Source: Collinsella aerofaciens
GTDB lineage: Bacteria > Actinomycetota > Coriobacteriia > Coriobacteriales > Coriobacteriaceae
Assembly: GCF_019131995.1 (NCBI RefSeq)
Contig: NZ_JAHONA010000030.1
Location: 1-28,519, forward strand
Reading direction: 5' to 3'
Length of the DNA stretch: 28,519 nt
In this document: positions 8,189-15,663 of the stretch, one piece after another
How the letters are laid out: each line of letters starts with the position of its first letter
Position numbering within the stretch: position 1 is the stretch's first letter
Program-made: the position numbers and the translations under genes
Notes under the pieces: model-generated
The model's input: only the letters and a program-made list of their open reading frames with translations
Databases searched by the model: none
Told to the model about the DNA's origin: nothing

Positions 8189-9010
8189 ATGCCCTACCTG
8201 CTTTCTTGTGACATTCATACCCATACGATGTTCTCTGCGCATGCATATTCGACCATTGAGGAGAATGTGTACTGGGCGGCAGAGCGTGGTCTGCAGGTGC
8301 TCGGATCTGCCGACCATTTGAGCTCTATGGTTACGGCTTGCCCCAATGACCTGCGCAGTTACCAGTTCTTTATCAACCAGGATATCTGGCCGCGCATTTG
8401 GAGCGGCGTGCTGGTGCTGCGTGGTGCCGAGGCCGATATCGTTTCGCTGGACGGAAGCCTGTTTGGCGAGGACACTCCTGTCACGCTCGATATCGCCGGC
8501 GATTCGTACAGCCGTCAGCATTCACTGTTCGATTTGGTTACGCGTAATTTGGATTATTTGGTTGCAAGCGTGCATAATCCGCAGATTGCTGAGGGCGCGA
8601 CGCTGACCCAGACGACCGAGATGTATATCAATGCCCTGGAGCACCCCAAGGTGTTCATGCTGGGTCACACGGGGCGTTCGGGCGTGCCGTTCGATATCGA
8701 CGAGGTGCTGTTGGCAGCTAAGGCCAAGCACAAGATTATCGAGATCAACAACCATAGTCTTGAACACGGTGTCGACACTGAGCATTGGGCCGTATGCCGC
8801 AAGATTGCCGAGCGCTGCGCCGAGCTGGGCGTGGGCATTGGCGTTTCGACCGATGCGCACATTGGCATGGCAATTGGTAAGCTCGATTACGCTCGCAAGA
8901 TGCTCGACGAGATTCACTTCCCGCTGGATCTGATCGTGACGCGCGATCGCGAGACGCTGCTGCGCGAGATGGCGGCAGCCGGCGTGTGCGATCTGCGCAA
9001 TGGGATGTAG
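8189..9010 (+). CDS. PHP-domain phosphatase, YcdX family
   Basis: This is a trinuclear-metal phosphoesterase of the polymerase-and-histidinol-phosphatase fold. Metal-binding residues are conserved: D-I-H-T-H at residues 8-12, a following A-D-H motif, SVHNP, the L-G-H-T-G block and the late T-D-A-H-I-G. The 273-residue length and the motif order fit YcdX-like phosphatases rather than histidinol phosphatase or the DNA polymerase III PHP domain. The substrate is unknown. AAGGAGA gives a strong ribosome site. It is a single gene that ends at a bidirectional hairpin shared with the convergent methyltransferase gene. Confidence 0.88.
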   Translation: MPYLLSCDIHTHTMFSAHAYSTIEENVYWAAERGLQVLGSADHLSSMVTACPNDLRSYQFFINQDIWPRIWSGVLVLRGAEADIVSLDGSLFGEDTPVTLDIAGDSYSRQHSLFDLVTRNLDYLVASVHNPQIAEGATLTQTTEMYINALEHPKVFMLGHTGRSGVPFDIDEVLLAAKAKHKIIEINNHSLEHGVDTEHWAVCRKIAERCAELGVGIGVSTDAHIGMAIGKLDYARKMLDEIHFPLDLIVTRDRETLLREMAAAGVCDLRNGM

Positions 9011-9030
9011 CGGAATTTATAAACCAAGCG

Positions 9031-9065
9031 AAGGGGGGGCGGCCCAGACGGGTCGCCCCCTTTCT
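9031..9065. terminator. Bidirectional terminator, PHP / rRNA methyltransferase
   Basis: GGGGGCGGCCC pairs with GGGTCGCCCCC around AGAC and is followed by TTTCTT on the + strand. On the - strand it lies 26 bp past the methyltransferase stop. Confidence 0.75.
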
Positions 9066-9090
9066 TGTCCCAAAAATCTACTGAGGTTGG

Positions 9091-10539
9091 TTAGCGGCGT
9101 TCGAGGACCGCTACGGTTTCGGTGTGGTCGGTATGGGGGAACATGTCGACGGGCGTGATCTTGAGCAGGCGATAGCCTCCGTCGAGGAGCTGGTGCAGGT
9201 CGCGCTCTTGGGTCACGGGGTTGCAGCTGATATAGGTGATGCGGCGCGGCTTAAGTGCGCAGGCAGCTTCGAGGAACTCGGGCGTGGAGCCGGCGCGCGG
9301 CGGGTCGATGGAAAGAACGTCGACGCGTTCGTTGCTGTCGGCGGCATCCAGGATGTAGTCGGTGGCGTCGTCGGCCATAAACCAAGCGCTGCGGGTGAGG
9401 CCGTTGAGCTCGGCATTGCGACGTGCGTCGGCAATGCCCGCCGGGTTGCGCTCAACGCCGAGCAGCATAATGCCGATACCCTTGTTCTGGGCATCTTTAG
9501 CTGCGCACAGGCCGATGGTTCCGCTACCGCAATAGGCATCCATGAGCACATCGCCCTGGTGCAAATCCATGCCGTCGATAGCGAGCTGATAGAGCAGCTC
9601 GGTCTGCTGCGGGTTGGTCTGGTAGAACGCGGTGGGGGAGATATCGAACTCGCAGCCGAGCAGCTGGTCGCGCATGCACTCGGCGCCATATACAATGCGG
9701 GTTTCCTCGCCGAGGATGGCGTTGCCGGGACGTCCGTTGATGTTTTGGGCGACGGTGACGATGTGCGGATTGAGTGCGGCGACAGCCTCAAAGAACTCCT
9801 GCGCATGCGGCAAGTCGCGCTGAGCGGTCACGAGCGTGACCATGACCTGGTCGGTACGCCAACCGCAGCGGACGACGGCATAGCGAAGCAAACCAAGATG
9901 CTTGTCCTCATTAAAGGCGGGAATATGCAGCCGCTCAGCTTCGCGTGCGATGCCGTTGAGAATCTGACGGGCGCCCGGTGCCTCGACGGGGCATTCGGGT
10001 ACGGCAACGATCTTGTGCGTGCCGCGCTCAAAGAAACCGCACCGGACAGTGCCTTCTTTGCCGGGGGCAAAGGGAGTGGCGGCCTTATGGCGAAAACCGC
10101 GCGGCGCAGGATATTTGCCCGGGTCGCCCAGGGTGACGCCCATACCGCGAATGGGGTCGACGCTAATGCCCTCGCGCTCGCAAAGGGTAGCAAAAAGCTC
10201 CTCCATGGCGGCCTGCTTGGCTGCCAACTGCTTCTTATAAGGACGATTGAGCGCCGTACACCCACCGCAAGCTTTCATGATGGAACAAGGAGACTTGGGA
10301 TCAACGGCCTTGCGCGCAGACGGAACCGGATTCTTATACGGGCGCTTGGAGCGAGTCTGAGATGCCTTATCGTCGTTCCGACGAGAGCCGGGACGCTTGG
10401 CCTTAGCCTTGCCCTTGGCCGACTTACCCTTCGCGTCCTGAGACGACTTGGATTTCTTAGAAGATTTTTTCTCCTCTGACCCCTCAGCCGCCTCGATCAA
10501 AGCACGACGAGCCTTACGCTCCGCACGAGATTCTGCCAT
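9091..10539 (-). CDS. rlmD: 23S rRNA (uracil-C5)-methyltransferase, RlmD/RumA type
   Basis: This SAM-dependent enzyme makes 5-methyluridine in 23S rRNA (RlmD U1939, or RlmCD both U747 and U1939). With the start at 10539 (GGAG upstream) it has 482 residues. An in-frame ATG at 10767 would run through the large inverted repeat and is rejected. C85-x5-C91-x2-C94 matches the iron-sulphur cluster spacing of RumA, with a later Cys in PECP. The SAM and catalytic region includes YCGSGTIGLCAA, S-I-D-P-P-R-A-G and the nucleophile in I-S-C-N-P. The usual N-terminal TRAM RNA-binding domain is not visible. About 80 Lys/Ser/Ala/Arg-rich residues stand in its place. Confidence 0.88.
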   Translation of the reverse strand: MAESRAERKARRALIEAAEGSEEKKSSKKSKSSQDAKGKSAKGKAKAKRPGSRRNDDKASQTRSKRPYKNPVPSARKAVDPKSPCSIMKACGGCTALNRPYKKQLAAKQAAMEELFATLCEREGISVDPIRGMGVTLGDPGKYPAPRGFRHKAATPFAPGKEGTVRCGFFERGTHKIVAVPECPVEAPGARQILNGIAREAERLHIPAFNEDKHLGLLRYAVVRCGWRTDQVMVTLVTAQRDLPHAQEFFEAVAALNPHIVTVAQNINGRPGNAILGEETRIVYGAECMRDQLLGCEFDISPTAFYQTNPQQTELLYQLAIDGMDLHQGDVLMDAYCGSGTIGLCAAKDAQNKGIGIMLLGVERNPAGIADARRNAELNGLTRSAWFMADDATDYILDAADSNERVDVLSIDPPRAGSTPEFLEAACALKPRRITYISCNPVTQERDLHQLLDGGYRLLKITPVDMFPHTDHTETVAVLERR

Positions 10540-10551
10540 CAATAACTCCAC

Positions 10552-10582
10552 TAATTCATGAATTAAAGCTGCAAGTATTGTA
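10552..10582 (-). promoter_or_regulatory. Palindrome and -10 candidate upstream of rlmD
   Basis: TAATTCATGAATTA (10552-10565) is a perfect 14-bp palindrome next to the rlmD ribosome site. TACAAT on the - strand (10582-10577) is a likely -10 box 38 bp before the start. The palindrome would lie in the 5' leader or initially transcribed region, as an operator might. Confidence 0.4.
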
Positions 10583-10646
10583 CCGTGCCAAGCCAGCAGA
10601 CGATATGCAAGCGGTTTATTCGTGTCAGTGATAAGCCCAACGACGG

Positions 10647-10785
10647 TTGCCCGCCGCGTGAGGGGTGTGGGGGTTAAGTTTATCGCGAGTTCCGCACGAA
10701 CAGGAGGCCACTTAATGTGGCCTCCGTCGTGAGCAGGACTGTAGAGCAGGAAACTTAACCCCCACACCCCTCACGCGGCGGGCAA
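10647..10785. repeat. 35-bp perfect inverted repeat with nested hairpin
   Basis: Arms at 10647-10681 and 10751-10785 are exact inverted copies over 35 bp, beginning TTGCCCGCCGCGTGAGGGG on the left. Within the 69-bp centre a second hairpin pairs GGAGGCCAC (10703-10711) with GTGGCCTCC (10717-10725) around TTAAT. CACGA (10695-10699) / TCGTG (10727-10731) extends that stem. It sits between the divergent rlmD and ABC operon. It has the form of a small non-autonomous palindromic element; no target-site duplication was confirmed. Confidence 0.85.
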
Positions 10786-10792
10786 ACTCGCC

Positions 10793-10821
10793 TTGTGCTC
10801 TATCACGCTAAAGTGTATGAT
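10793..10821 (+). promoter_or_regulatory. Candidate promoter of ABC transporter operon
   Basis: TTGTGC (10793-10798) and TATGAT (10816-10821) are separated by 17 bp. The -10 box matches at 5 of 6 positions and the -35 box at 3 of 6. It starts 8 bp past the large inverted repeat. Confidence 0.5.
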
Positions 10822-10859
10822 TCTGAACGTTACACGAATCACTTTACTTAACTAAAGTG
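10808..10859. promoter_or_regulatory. CTAAAGTG operator-like repeats before ABC operon
   Basis: CTAAAGTG occurs at 10808-10815, abutting the -10 box, and again at 10852-10859. An inverted CACTTTA lies at 10840-10846, making a palindrome CACTTTA-N6-TAAAGTG (10840-10859). This layout, two half-sites around the transcription start, is typical of a repressor site. No obvious cognate regulator is adjacent. Confidence 0.45.
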
Positions 10860-10877
10860 CCATCAAGGGGGGATACC

Positions 10878-11738
10878 ATGAACACCGATATGTCTCGTCG
10901 TCAGTTTGTTGGTCTAGCCGGCTCGCTCGCTACGGTGCTTGGCCTTGGTCTTGTCGGTTGCGGCGGTGGTGCCGGCAAGGGCTCCGCTGCTGGCTCTGCC
11001 GCGGCCAAGGATGTGAAGGGCGCTGCGGAGTCCAAGAAGCTCGTGGTGGGCTTTGATAAGTCCTATCCTCCGTACGGCTTTGTGGGCGACGATGGCGAGT
11101 ACACCGGCTTTGATCTCGATCTTGCCAAGGCTGTTGCCGATAAGCAGGGCTGGGAGGTCAAATACGAGGCCATCGACTGGGATGCCAAGGATACGCTGCT
11201 TAACTCGGGCGCCATCAACTGCATCTGGAACGGCTTTACCATGGAGGGCCGTGAGGACGACTACACGTTCTCCGAGCCGTACATGCTCAACGAGCAGGTG
11301 CTGGTGGTCAAGAAGGATGCGGGCATCAAGGGCTGGGACGATCTTGCCGGCAAGACTGTGATTACCCAGACTGATTCCGCTGCGCAGGACGTGCTTGAGG
11401 GTGACCAGAAGGATCTGGCAGCGACGTTTGCCACGCTCGACACGATCGGCGAGTACAACACGGCCTTTATGCAGCTCGAGAGCGGCGCGGTCGATGCCGT
11501 GGCGTGCGATCTTTCGATTGCCCAGTATCAGCTTGCCGCCAAGCCCGATGCCTATACGCAGCTTGATGAGCCGCTGTCCAGCGAGCACTACGCCGTTGGC
11601 TTTAAGAAGGGCGACACCAAGTCGGCCGATGCTGTAGCCGAGTCGCTCAAGGCGCTCTACGAGGACGGCACGGTCAAGGACCTCTGCGATAAATATTCAA
11701 GCTATGGTTTGTCTTTCGATAATTGGGTGCTCAAGTAA
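10878..11738 (+). CDS. Amino-acid ABC transporter substrate-binding lipoprotein
   Basis: This is the extracellular solute receptor of a polar amino-acid uptake system (family 3, PF00497 type). The ATG at 10878 with AAGGGGGGA upstream is preferred over a GTG at 10857. The N-terminus has a twin-arginine motif S-R-R-Q-F-V-G, a hydrophobic stretch and a lipobox L-V-G-C followed by a Gly/Ala/Ser-rich linker. It is therefore probably a Tat-exported lipoprotein. The mature part opens with VGFDKSYPPYGFVGDDGEYTGFDLDLAKAVA, a standard family opening shortened here only by eye. Length is 286 residues. It overlaps the permease gene by one base. The ligand cannot be told from the sequence. Confidence 0.92.
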   Translation: MNTDMSRRQFVGLAGSLATVLGLGLVGCGGGAGKGSAAGSAAAKDVKGAAESKKLVVGFDKSYPPYGFVGDDGEYTGFDLDLAKAVADKQGWEVKYEAIDWDAKDTLLNSGAINCIWNGFTMEGREDDYTFSEPYMLNEQVLVVKKDAGIKGWDDLAGKTVITQTDSAAQDVLEGDQKDLAATFATLDTIGEYNTAFMQLESGAVDAVACDLSIAQYQLAAKPDAYTQLDEPLSSEHYAVGFKKGDTKSADAVAESLKALYEDGTVKDLCDKYSSYGLSFDNWVLK

Positions 11739-12391
11739 TGTCTATTCAGGTCATGATGCAGATGCTTGGCCAGGGGTTCTTGGTCAGTTTGCAGCTGTTT
11801 GTGTTGACGCTGCTCGGGTCGATTCCGCTGGGAATTCCCGTGGCGTTTATGCGCATGAGCAAAATCGCGCCGCTTCGCTGGATTGCGCGCATCTACATTT
11901 CGGTCATGCGCGGTACGCCGCTCATGCTGCAGATGTTTGCCATCTACTTTGCCCCGTACTACGTGTTTGGCATTTCGCTCACGCCCGATTCCAAGTGGAC
12001 GGCGTGCGTCGTGGCGTTCATCATCAACTACGCCGGTTACTTTGCCGAGATCTATCGCTCGGGCTTGCAGTCCATTCCGCGCGGTCAATACGAGGCTGCC
12101 GAGGTGCTGGGCTATTCGCGCGTGCAGACGTTTCTGTATATCGTGATGCCTCAGGTCGCCAAGCGTATTCTGCCGGCGATGGGCAACGAGATCATCACGC
12201 TGGTCAAGGACACGTCGCTGGCGTTTGCCATTGGCGTGGGCGAGATGTTCTCGACCGCCAAGGCCCTGGTTGCCTCGCAGGTGAGCATGGTACCGTTTGC
12301 GATCGCGGCGCTGATTTACTGGGTCTTTAACTTTGTGGTCGAGATGCTGCTGGGCGCCGCCGAAAAGAAGCTGGACTATTATCATGACTAA
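11738..12391 (+). CDS. Amino-acid ABC transporter permease
   Basis: This is the membrane subunit of the polar amino-acid transporter, HisM/GlnP-like, with 217 residues and about five membrane helices. The cytoplasmic EAA loop that docks onto the ATPase is visible (E-A-A-E-V-L-G-Y-S, then IVMPQVAKRILPAMGNE). The start at 11738 overlaps the stop of the binding-protein gene by one base (TAATG), and the end overlaps the ATPase gene by 8 bases, so the three are translationally coupled. In-frame codons upstream at 11723 lie inside the previous gene. With only one permease gene, the channel is probably a homodimer. Confidence 0.93.
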   Translation: MSIQVMMQMLGQGFLVSLQLFVLTLLGSIPLGIPVAFMRMSKIAPLRWIARIYISVMRGTPLMLQMFAIYFAPYYVFGISLTPDSKWTACVVAFIINYAGYFAEIYRSGLQSIPRGQYEAAEVLGYSRVQTFLYIVMPQVAKRILPAMGNEIITLVKDTSLAFAIGVGEMFSTAKALVASQVSMVPFAIAALIYWVFNFVVEMLLGAAEKKLDYYHD

Positions 12392-13148
12392 CTCAGTGAT
12401 GAAAATCGAAAACGCACGTAAGGCGTTTGGCGGCAATGAGGTGCTCAAGGATATCTCGCTCGAGGTAAAGCGTGGAGAGGTCGTGGCGATTATCGGGCCT
12501 TCGGGTGGCGGCAAGTCCACGCTGCTGCGGTGTGCCACGCTGCTCGAGACGCTCGACGGAGGCTCGCTCTCGTTTGGCGACCTTGCCGTTGCGACGGATG
12601 CGGGTTCGGGCGCGGTCTATGCGAAGGGCGATGTGCCCAGGCAGGCGCGCTCGCGATTTGGCCTGGTGTTTCAGAACTACAATCTGTTCCCGCACTATAC
12701 CGTGATGAAAAACATCACCGATGCGCCGATCCGCGTTCTTAAGCGCCCGCGCGAGCAGGCAGAGGCACGTGCGTGCGAGTTGATCGCGCAGATGGGGCTT
12801 ACGGGCAACGAGAACAAGGTTCCTTGTGAGCTTTCGGGCGGTCAGCAACAGCGCGTGAGTATTGCCCGTGCCCTAGCGCTCGACCCGGAGATCCTGTTCT
12901 TTGACGAGCCGACCTCGGCACTCGATCCCGAGCTGACGGCCGAGGTGCTGCGTGTCATTAAAGACCTTGCGGCGCAGAATATGACGATGGTGATCGTGAC
13001 CCACGCAATGCAGTTTGCGCGCGATGTTGCCGATCGCGTGGTCTTTATGGACGGCGGTCGTATTGTCGAGGAGGGGCCCGCCGAGCAGGTTATCGACCAT
13101 CCGCGCGAGCAGCGCACGCGTGAGTTTTTGAGCCGTATCGAGGGATAG
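12384..13148 (+). CDS. Amino-acid ABC transporter ATP-binding protein
   Basis: This is the cytoplasmic motor subunit, GlnQ/HisP-like, with 254 residues. Walker A G-P-S-G-G-G-K-S-T, the Q-loop in V-F-Q-N-Y-N-L-F-P, the signature L-S-G-G-Q-Q-Q-R, Walker B ILFFDEPTSALDPE and the H-loop in V-T-H-A-M-Q-F-A are all intact. The C-terminal F-M-D-G-G-R-I-V-E-E-G-P is typical of the polar amino-acid group. The start at 12384 lies within the permease gene's last codons. An ATG at 12399 is a possible alternative. A short insert (about 65-85, acidic/Gly-rich) sits between Walker A and the Q-loop. It is the last gene of the operon. Confidence 0.95.
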   Translation: MTNSVMKIENARKAFGGNEVLKDISLEVKRGEVVAIIGPSGGGKSTLLRCATLLETLDGGSLSFGDLAVATDAGSGAVYAKGDVPRQARSRFGLVFQNYNLFPHYTVMKNITDAPIRVLKRPREQAEARACELIAQMGLTGNENKVPCELSGGQQQRVSIARALALDPEILFFDEPTSALDPELTAEVLRVIKDLAAQNMTMVIVTHAMQFARDVADRVVFMDGGRIVEEGPAEQVIDHPREQRTREFLSRIEG

Positions 13149-13181
13149 GCTCAGGTATTTGCTCAACTATTAATTGAGGCG

Positions 13182-13217
13182 AAGCCGCCGCAGGTCTTAC
13201 GGTCTGTGGCGGCTTTT
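13182..13217 (+). terminator. Terminator of ABC operon
   Basis: AAGCCGCCGCAG pairs with CTGTGGCGGCTT and a T-run follows. It is 34 bp past the ATPase stop. Confidence 0.85.
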
Positions 13218-13458
13218 TGTTTGCATCGGCGGGGTTCAATAATCGCCTCACAAGCTTGTCTCTTCCTCTCGCCGCCTGTATTCATACGTGTGCCGAAAGG
13301 TGTGCATGGACGGTCGCCCGTGAGGGTAGGGTGGTGGCATAGGACATTTGGAGGGTGAGTCGGCTCGGCTGCCGACCATGCTGCTCCCGGGATGGCACCG
13401 ACCGCGAACTCTCCCCGTTGGCGTCGCGCAATGCGCGCGGCCCTGCAAGGAGGTCATC
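13218..13458 (+). promoter_or_regulatory. Structured leader region upstream of EF-G-like gene
   Basis: This 241-bp stretch has no gene I can support; an in-frame start at 13348 would only prolong the EF-G-like protein with non-homologous residues. Two hairpins are visible: GTCGGC...GCCGAC around 13358-13376, and GGCGTCGCG-CAATG-CGCGCGGCC at about 13420-13442. The second ends a few bases before the AAGGAGG ribosome site. It may be a regulatory leader, but it matches no riboswitch class I recognise. No confident promoter boxes were found. Confidence 0.35.
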
Positions 13459-15534
13459 ATGGGTGCTCCCAAGACCGGCAATGTAAGGAACGTGGTGCTC
13501 GTAGGCCAAGGCGGGGTGGGCAAGACTTCACTCGCCGAGGCCATGCTCCACCTTTCTGGCAAGACCGCCCGCCTGGGCGGCCACGACGGCACCAAGCCCA
13601 CGCTCGACTATGACCCCGAAGAGGTCAAGCGTGCATTTTCCATCTCGACGACCATTGCACCGATCGACTGGAAGGGCGCGCGCATCAATGTGCTCGATGC
13701 CCCGTGTTACCCCGATTTTATCGGCGACGCCTTTGCCGCGATGAGCGTCTGCGAGACGGCCCTGTTTGTGGTCGACGCCGAGGCCGGCCCGCAGCCTACG
13801 ACGGTTAAGCTCTGGTATGCCGCCGAGGACCTGCGCTTGGCGCGTGCGGTGTTCGTAAACCGCCTGTCGCGCTCCGAGGCCAGCTTTGCGACCACGATGG
13901 ACCTGCTGCAGGAGCGCTTTGGCACGCGCCTGGGCGCCGTGACCCTTCCCTGGGGCGAGGGCGAGGACTTTGATGGCATCATCGACCTGGTGCGCATGAA
14001 GGCGCGCCATTGCAACGGCGCCGAAGCCGTTGAGTCGGAGATTCCCGAGGAGTATCGTGCCCAGGCCGAGGAGGCCCATGACCATCTGTGCGAGCTGGTG
14101 GCCGAGGCTGACGACGAGCTGATGATGAAGTACTTGGAAGGCGAGGAGACACTGACGCAGGAGGAGCTTGAAGGCCTGCTGTCGAAGGCGATCGCCGAGC
14201 GCATCTTTGTGCCGGTCTTTGCGGGCGATTGCATTAAGGAGCAGGGCGTCAACTCGCTGATGGACGACATCGCCACGTACTTCCCGGCGCCGACGGACTA
14301 CGGCGAGATGCCGCTCATCGATGGTGATTCGCTTAAGATCTCGAGCGACGATGACCGTCCGGTGGCGTTTGTGTTTAAGACGCTGGCCGATCCGCAGCAG
14401 GGCCGCATCAGCTTTATCAAGGTGCTGACGGGCACGCTTGAGCCGGGCCTTGAGCTGATCAACGCGCGTACCCGCAAGAGCGATCGTCTGGCTCACCTGT
14501 ATGTGATGTGCGGCCGCGACATGACCGAGGTCGGTCACGCCTATGCCGGCGACATTATCGTGGCGCCCAAGTTGGCGGCAGAGACGGGTGACACACTCTC
14601 CATTACCGGTAAGGTCGAGGCGGCGGCGTTTAAGTTCCCCAACTCGCAGTACCGCATTGCCATCGAGGCCGAGAACCGTGGCGACGAAGAGAAGCTCTAT
14701 ACGTTTATCGAGAAGGCGTGCAAGGCTGATCCGACCATGAGCATCGATCGTGACGAGGAGACGGGCCAGACTATCATCTCCGCCGTTGGTGAGGCGCAGG
14801 TTTCGGTGCTGCTCAACCGTCTGGAGGACCGCACCAAGGTCGCTGCCAAGAGCGTGCCGATCCGTATTCCGTATCGTGAGACCATTCGCCGCACGGCAAG
14901 TGCCCAGGGCCGCCACAAGAAGCAGACAGGCGGTGCCGGTCAGTACGGCGACTGCTGGCTGCGCGTTGAGCCGCTCATTGGGCCCGACGGCACGAGCGAT
15001 GGCTATGAGTTTGTGGACGAGGTCGTAGGCGGCCGTATTCCACGTTCGTTGATCCCTGCCGTGGACAAGGGTGTCCAGGAGACCATGAAGGACGGCATCA
15101 TTGCCGGCTACCCGCTCACGGGCATTCGCGTGGCTGTGTACGACGGCTCGTATCACAGCGTCGACTCCAACGAGATGGCGTTCCGTGCGGCGGCTCGCAT
15201 CGGCCTGCGCAAGGCATGCGCCGATGCCGACCCGGTGGTGCTGGAGCCCATCGAGGAAATCACGGTGACTATCCCCGAGAGCTACGCCGGCGCTGTGATG
15301 GGCGACATCTCGGCCTCGCGCGGTCGCGTGACGGGTATGGAGACCGATGAGCGCGGCGATACCGTGGTCATTGCTCAGGCGCCGCTGGCAGAGCTGACGG
15401 ATTATTCGACGCGCCTACGCTCTATCACGCGCGGCACGGGCGACTTTACCATGAAGCCCGCTGGCTACGAGCAGGTTCCCTATGACGTTCAGGCCAAGCT
15501 GGTCGAGCGCTATGAGGAGGGCCGCGCCAAGTAG
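13459..15534 (+). CDS. EF-G-like translational GTPase paralogue (EF-G2 type)
   Basis: The 691-residue protein has the EF-G domain order: G domain, domain II, then domains III-V with the family-typical QTGGAGQYG and the late GDISASRGRVTGME block. It starts after a perfect AAGGAGG. The P-loop G-Q-G-G-V-G-K-T (16-23) is intact. The G3 motif, normally DTPGH, reads D-A-P-C-Y (80-84), so the catalytic His is Tyr. The G4 motif, normally NKxD, reads N-R-L-S (134-137), losing the Asp that selects guanine. It is therefore not the housekeeping EF-G. It most resembles mycobacterial FusA2, a paralogue reported to lack normal ribosome-dependent GTPase activity. The true role is unknown. Confidence 0.85.
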   Translation: MGAPKTGNVRNVVLVGQGGVGKTSLAEAMLHLSGKTARLGGHDGTKPTLDYDPEEVKRAFSISTTIAPIDWKGARINVLDAPCYPDFIGDAFAAMSVCETALFVVDAEAGPQPTTVKLWYAAEDLRLARAVFVNRLSRSEASFATTMDLLQERFGTRLGAVTLPWGEGEDFDGIIDLVRMKARHCNGAEAVESEIPEEYRAQAEEAHDHLCELVAEADDELMMKYLEGEETLTQEELEGLLSKAIAERIFVPVFAGDCIKEQGVNSLMDDIATYFPAPTDYGEMPLIDGDSLKISSDDDRPVAFVFKTLADPQQGRISFIKVLTGTLEPGLELINARTRKSDRLAHLYVMCGRDMTEVGHAYAGDIIVAPKLAAETGDTLSITGKVEAAAFKFPNSQYRIAIEAENRGDEEKLYTFIEKACKADPTMSIDRDEETGQTIISAVGEAQVSVLLNRLEDRTKVAAKSVPIRIPYRETIRRTASAQGRHKKQTGGAGQYGDCWLRVEPLIGPDGTSDGYEFVDEVVGGRIPRSLIPAVDKGVQETMKDGIIAGYPLTGIRVAVYDGSYHSVDSNEMAFRAAARIGLRKACADADPVVLEPIEEITVTIPESYAGAVMGDISASRGRVTGMETDERGDTVVIAQAPLAELTDYSTRLRSITRGTGDFTMKPAGYEQVPYDVQAKLVERYEEGRAK

Positions 15535-15570
15535 CGTGTGGCGTTGCCTGCAACATATATGCCGATGCAA

Positions 15571-15605
15571 GGGCCGCTCTGGGTAACCCAGGGCGGCCCT
15601 TTTTG
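15571..15605 (+). terminator. Terminator after EF-G-like gene
   Basis: GGGCCGCTCTGGG pairs with CCCAGGGCGGCCC around TAA, followed by TTTTT. It is a strong canonical terminator 37 bp past the stop. Confidence 0.9.
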
Positions 15606-15663
15606 ATCCCTGGGGGACGGAGGAAAACAGATCATCTTTGGGTTACGGGTGGCGCGGTCGGCA

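Noticed and set aside
9124..10479. 451-codon + strand frame opposite rlmD
   Set aside because: The opposite strand carries all RlmD motifs; this frame has none.
10540..10767. Longer N-terminus of the RlmD-type protein
   Set aside because: It would translate the large inverted repeat and promoter region; the ATG at 10539 has a GGAG site at good distance.
13528..15156. 542-codon frame opposite the EF-G-like gene
   Set aside because: It is a shadow of a well-supported gene with His/Leu/Arg-biased, non-protein-like composition.
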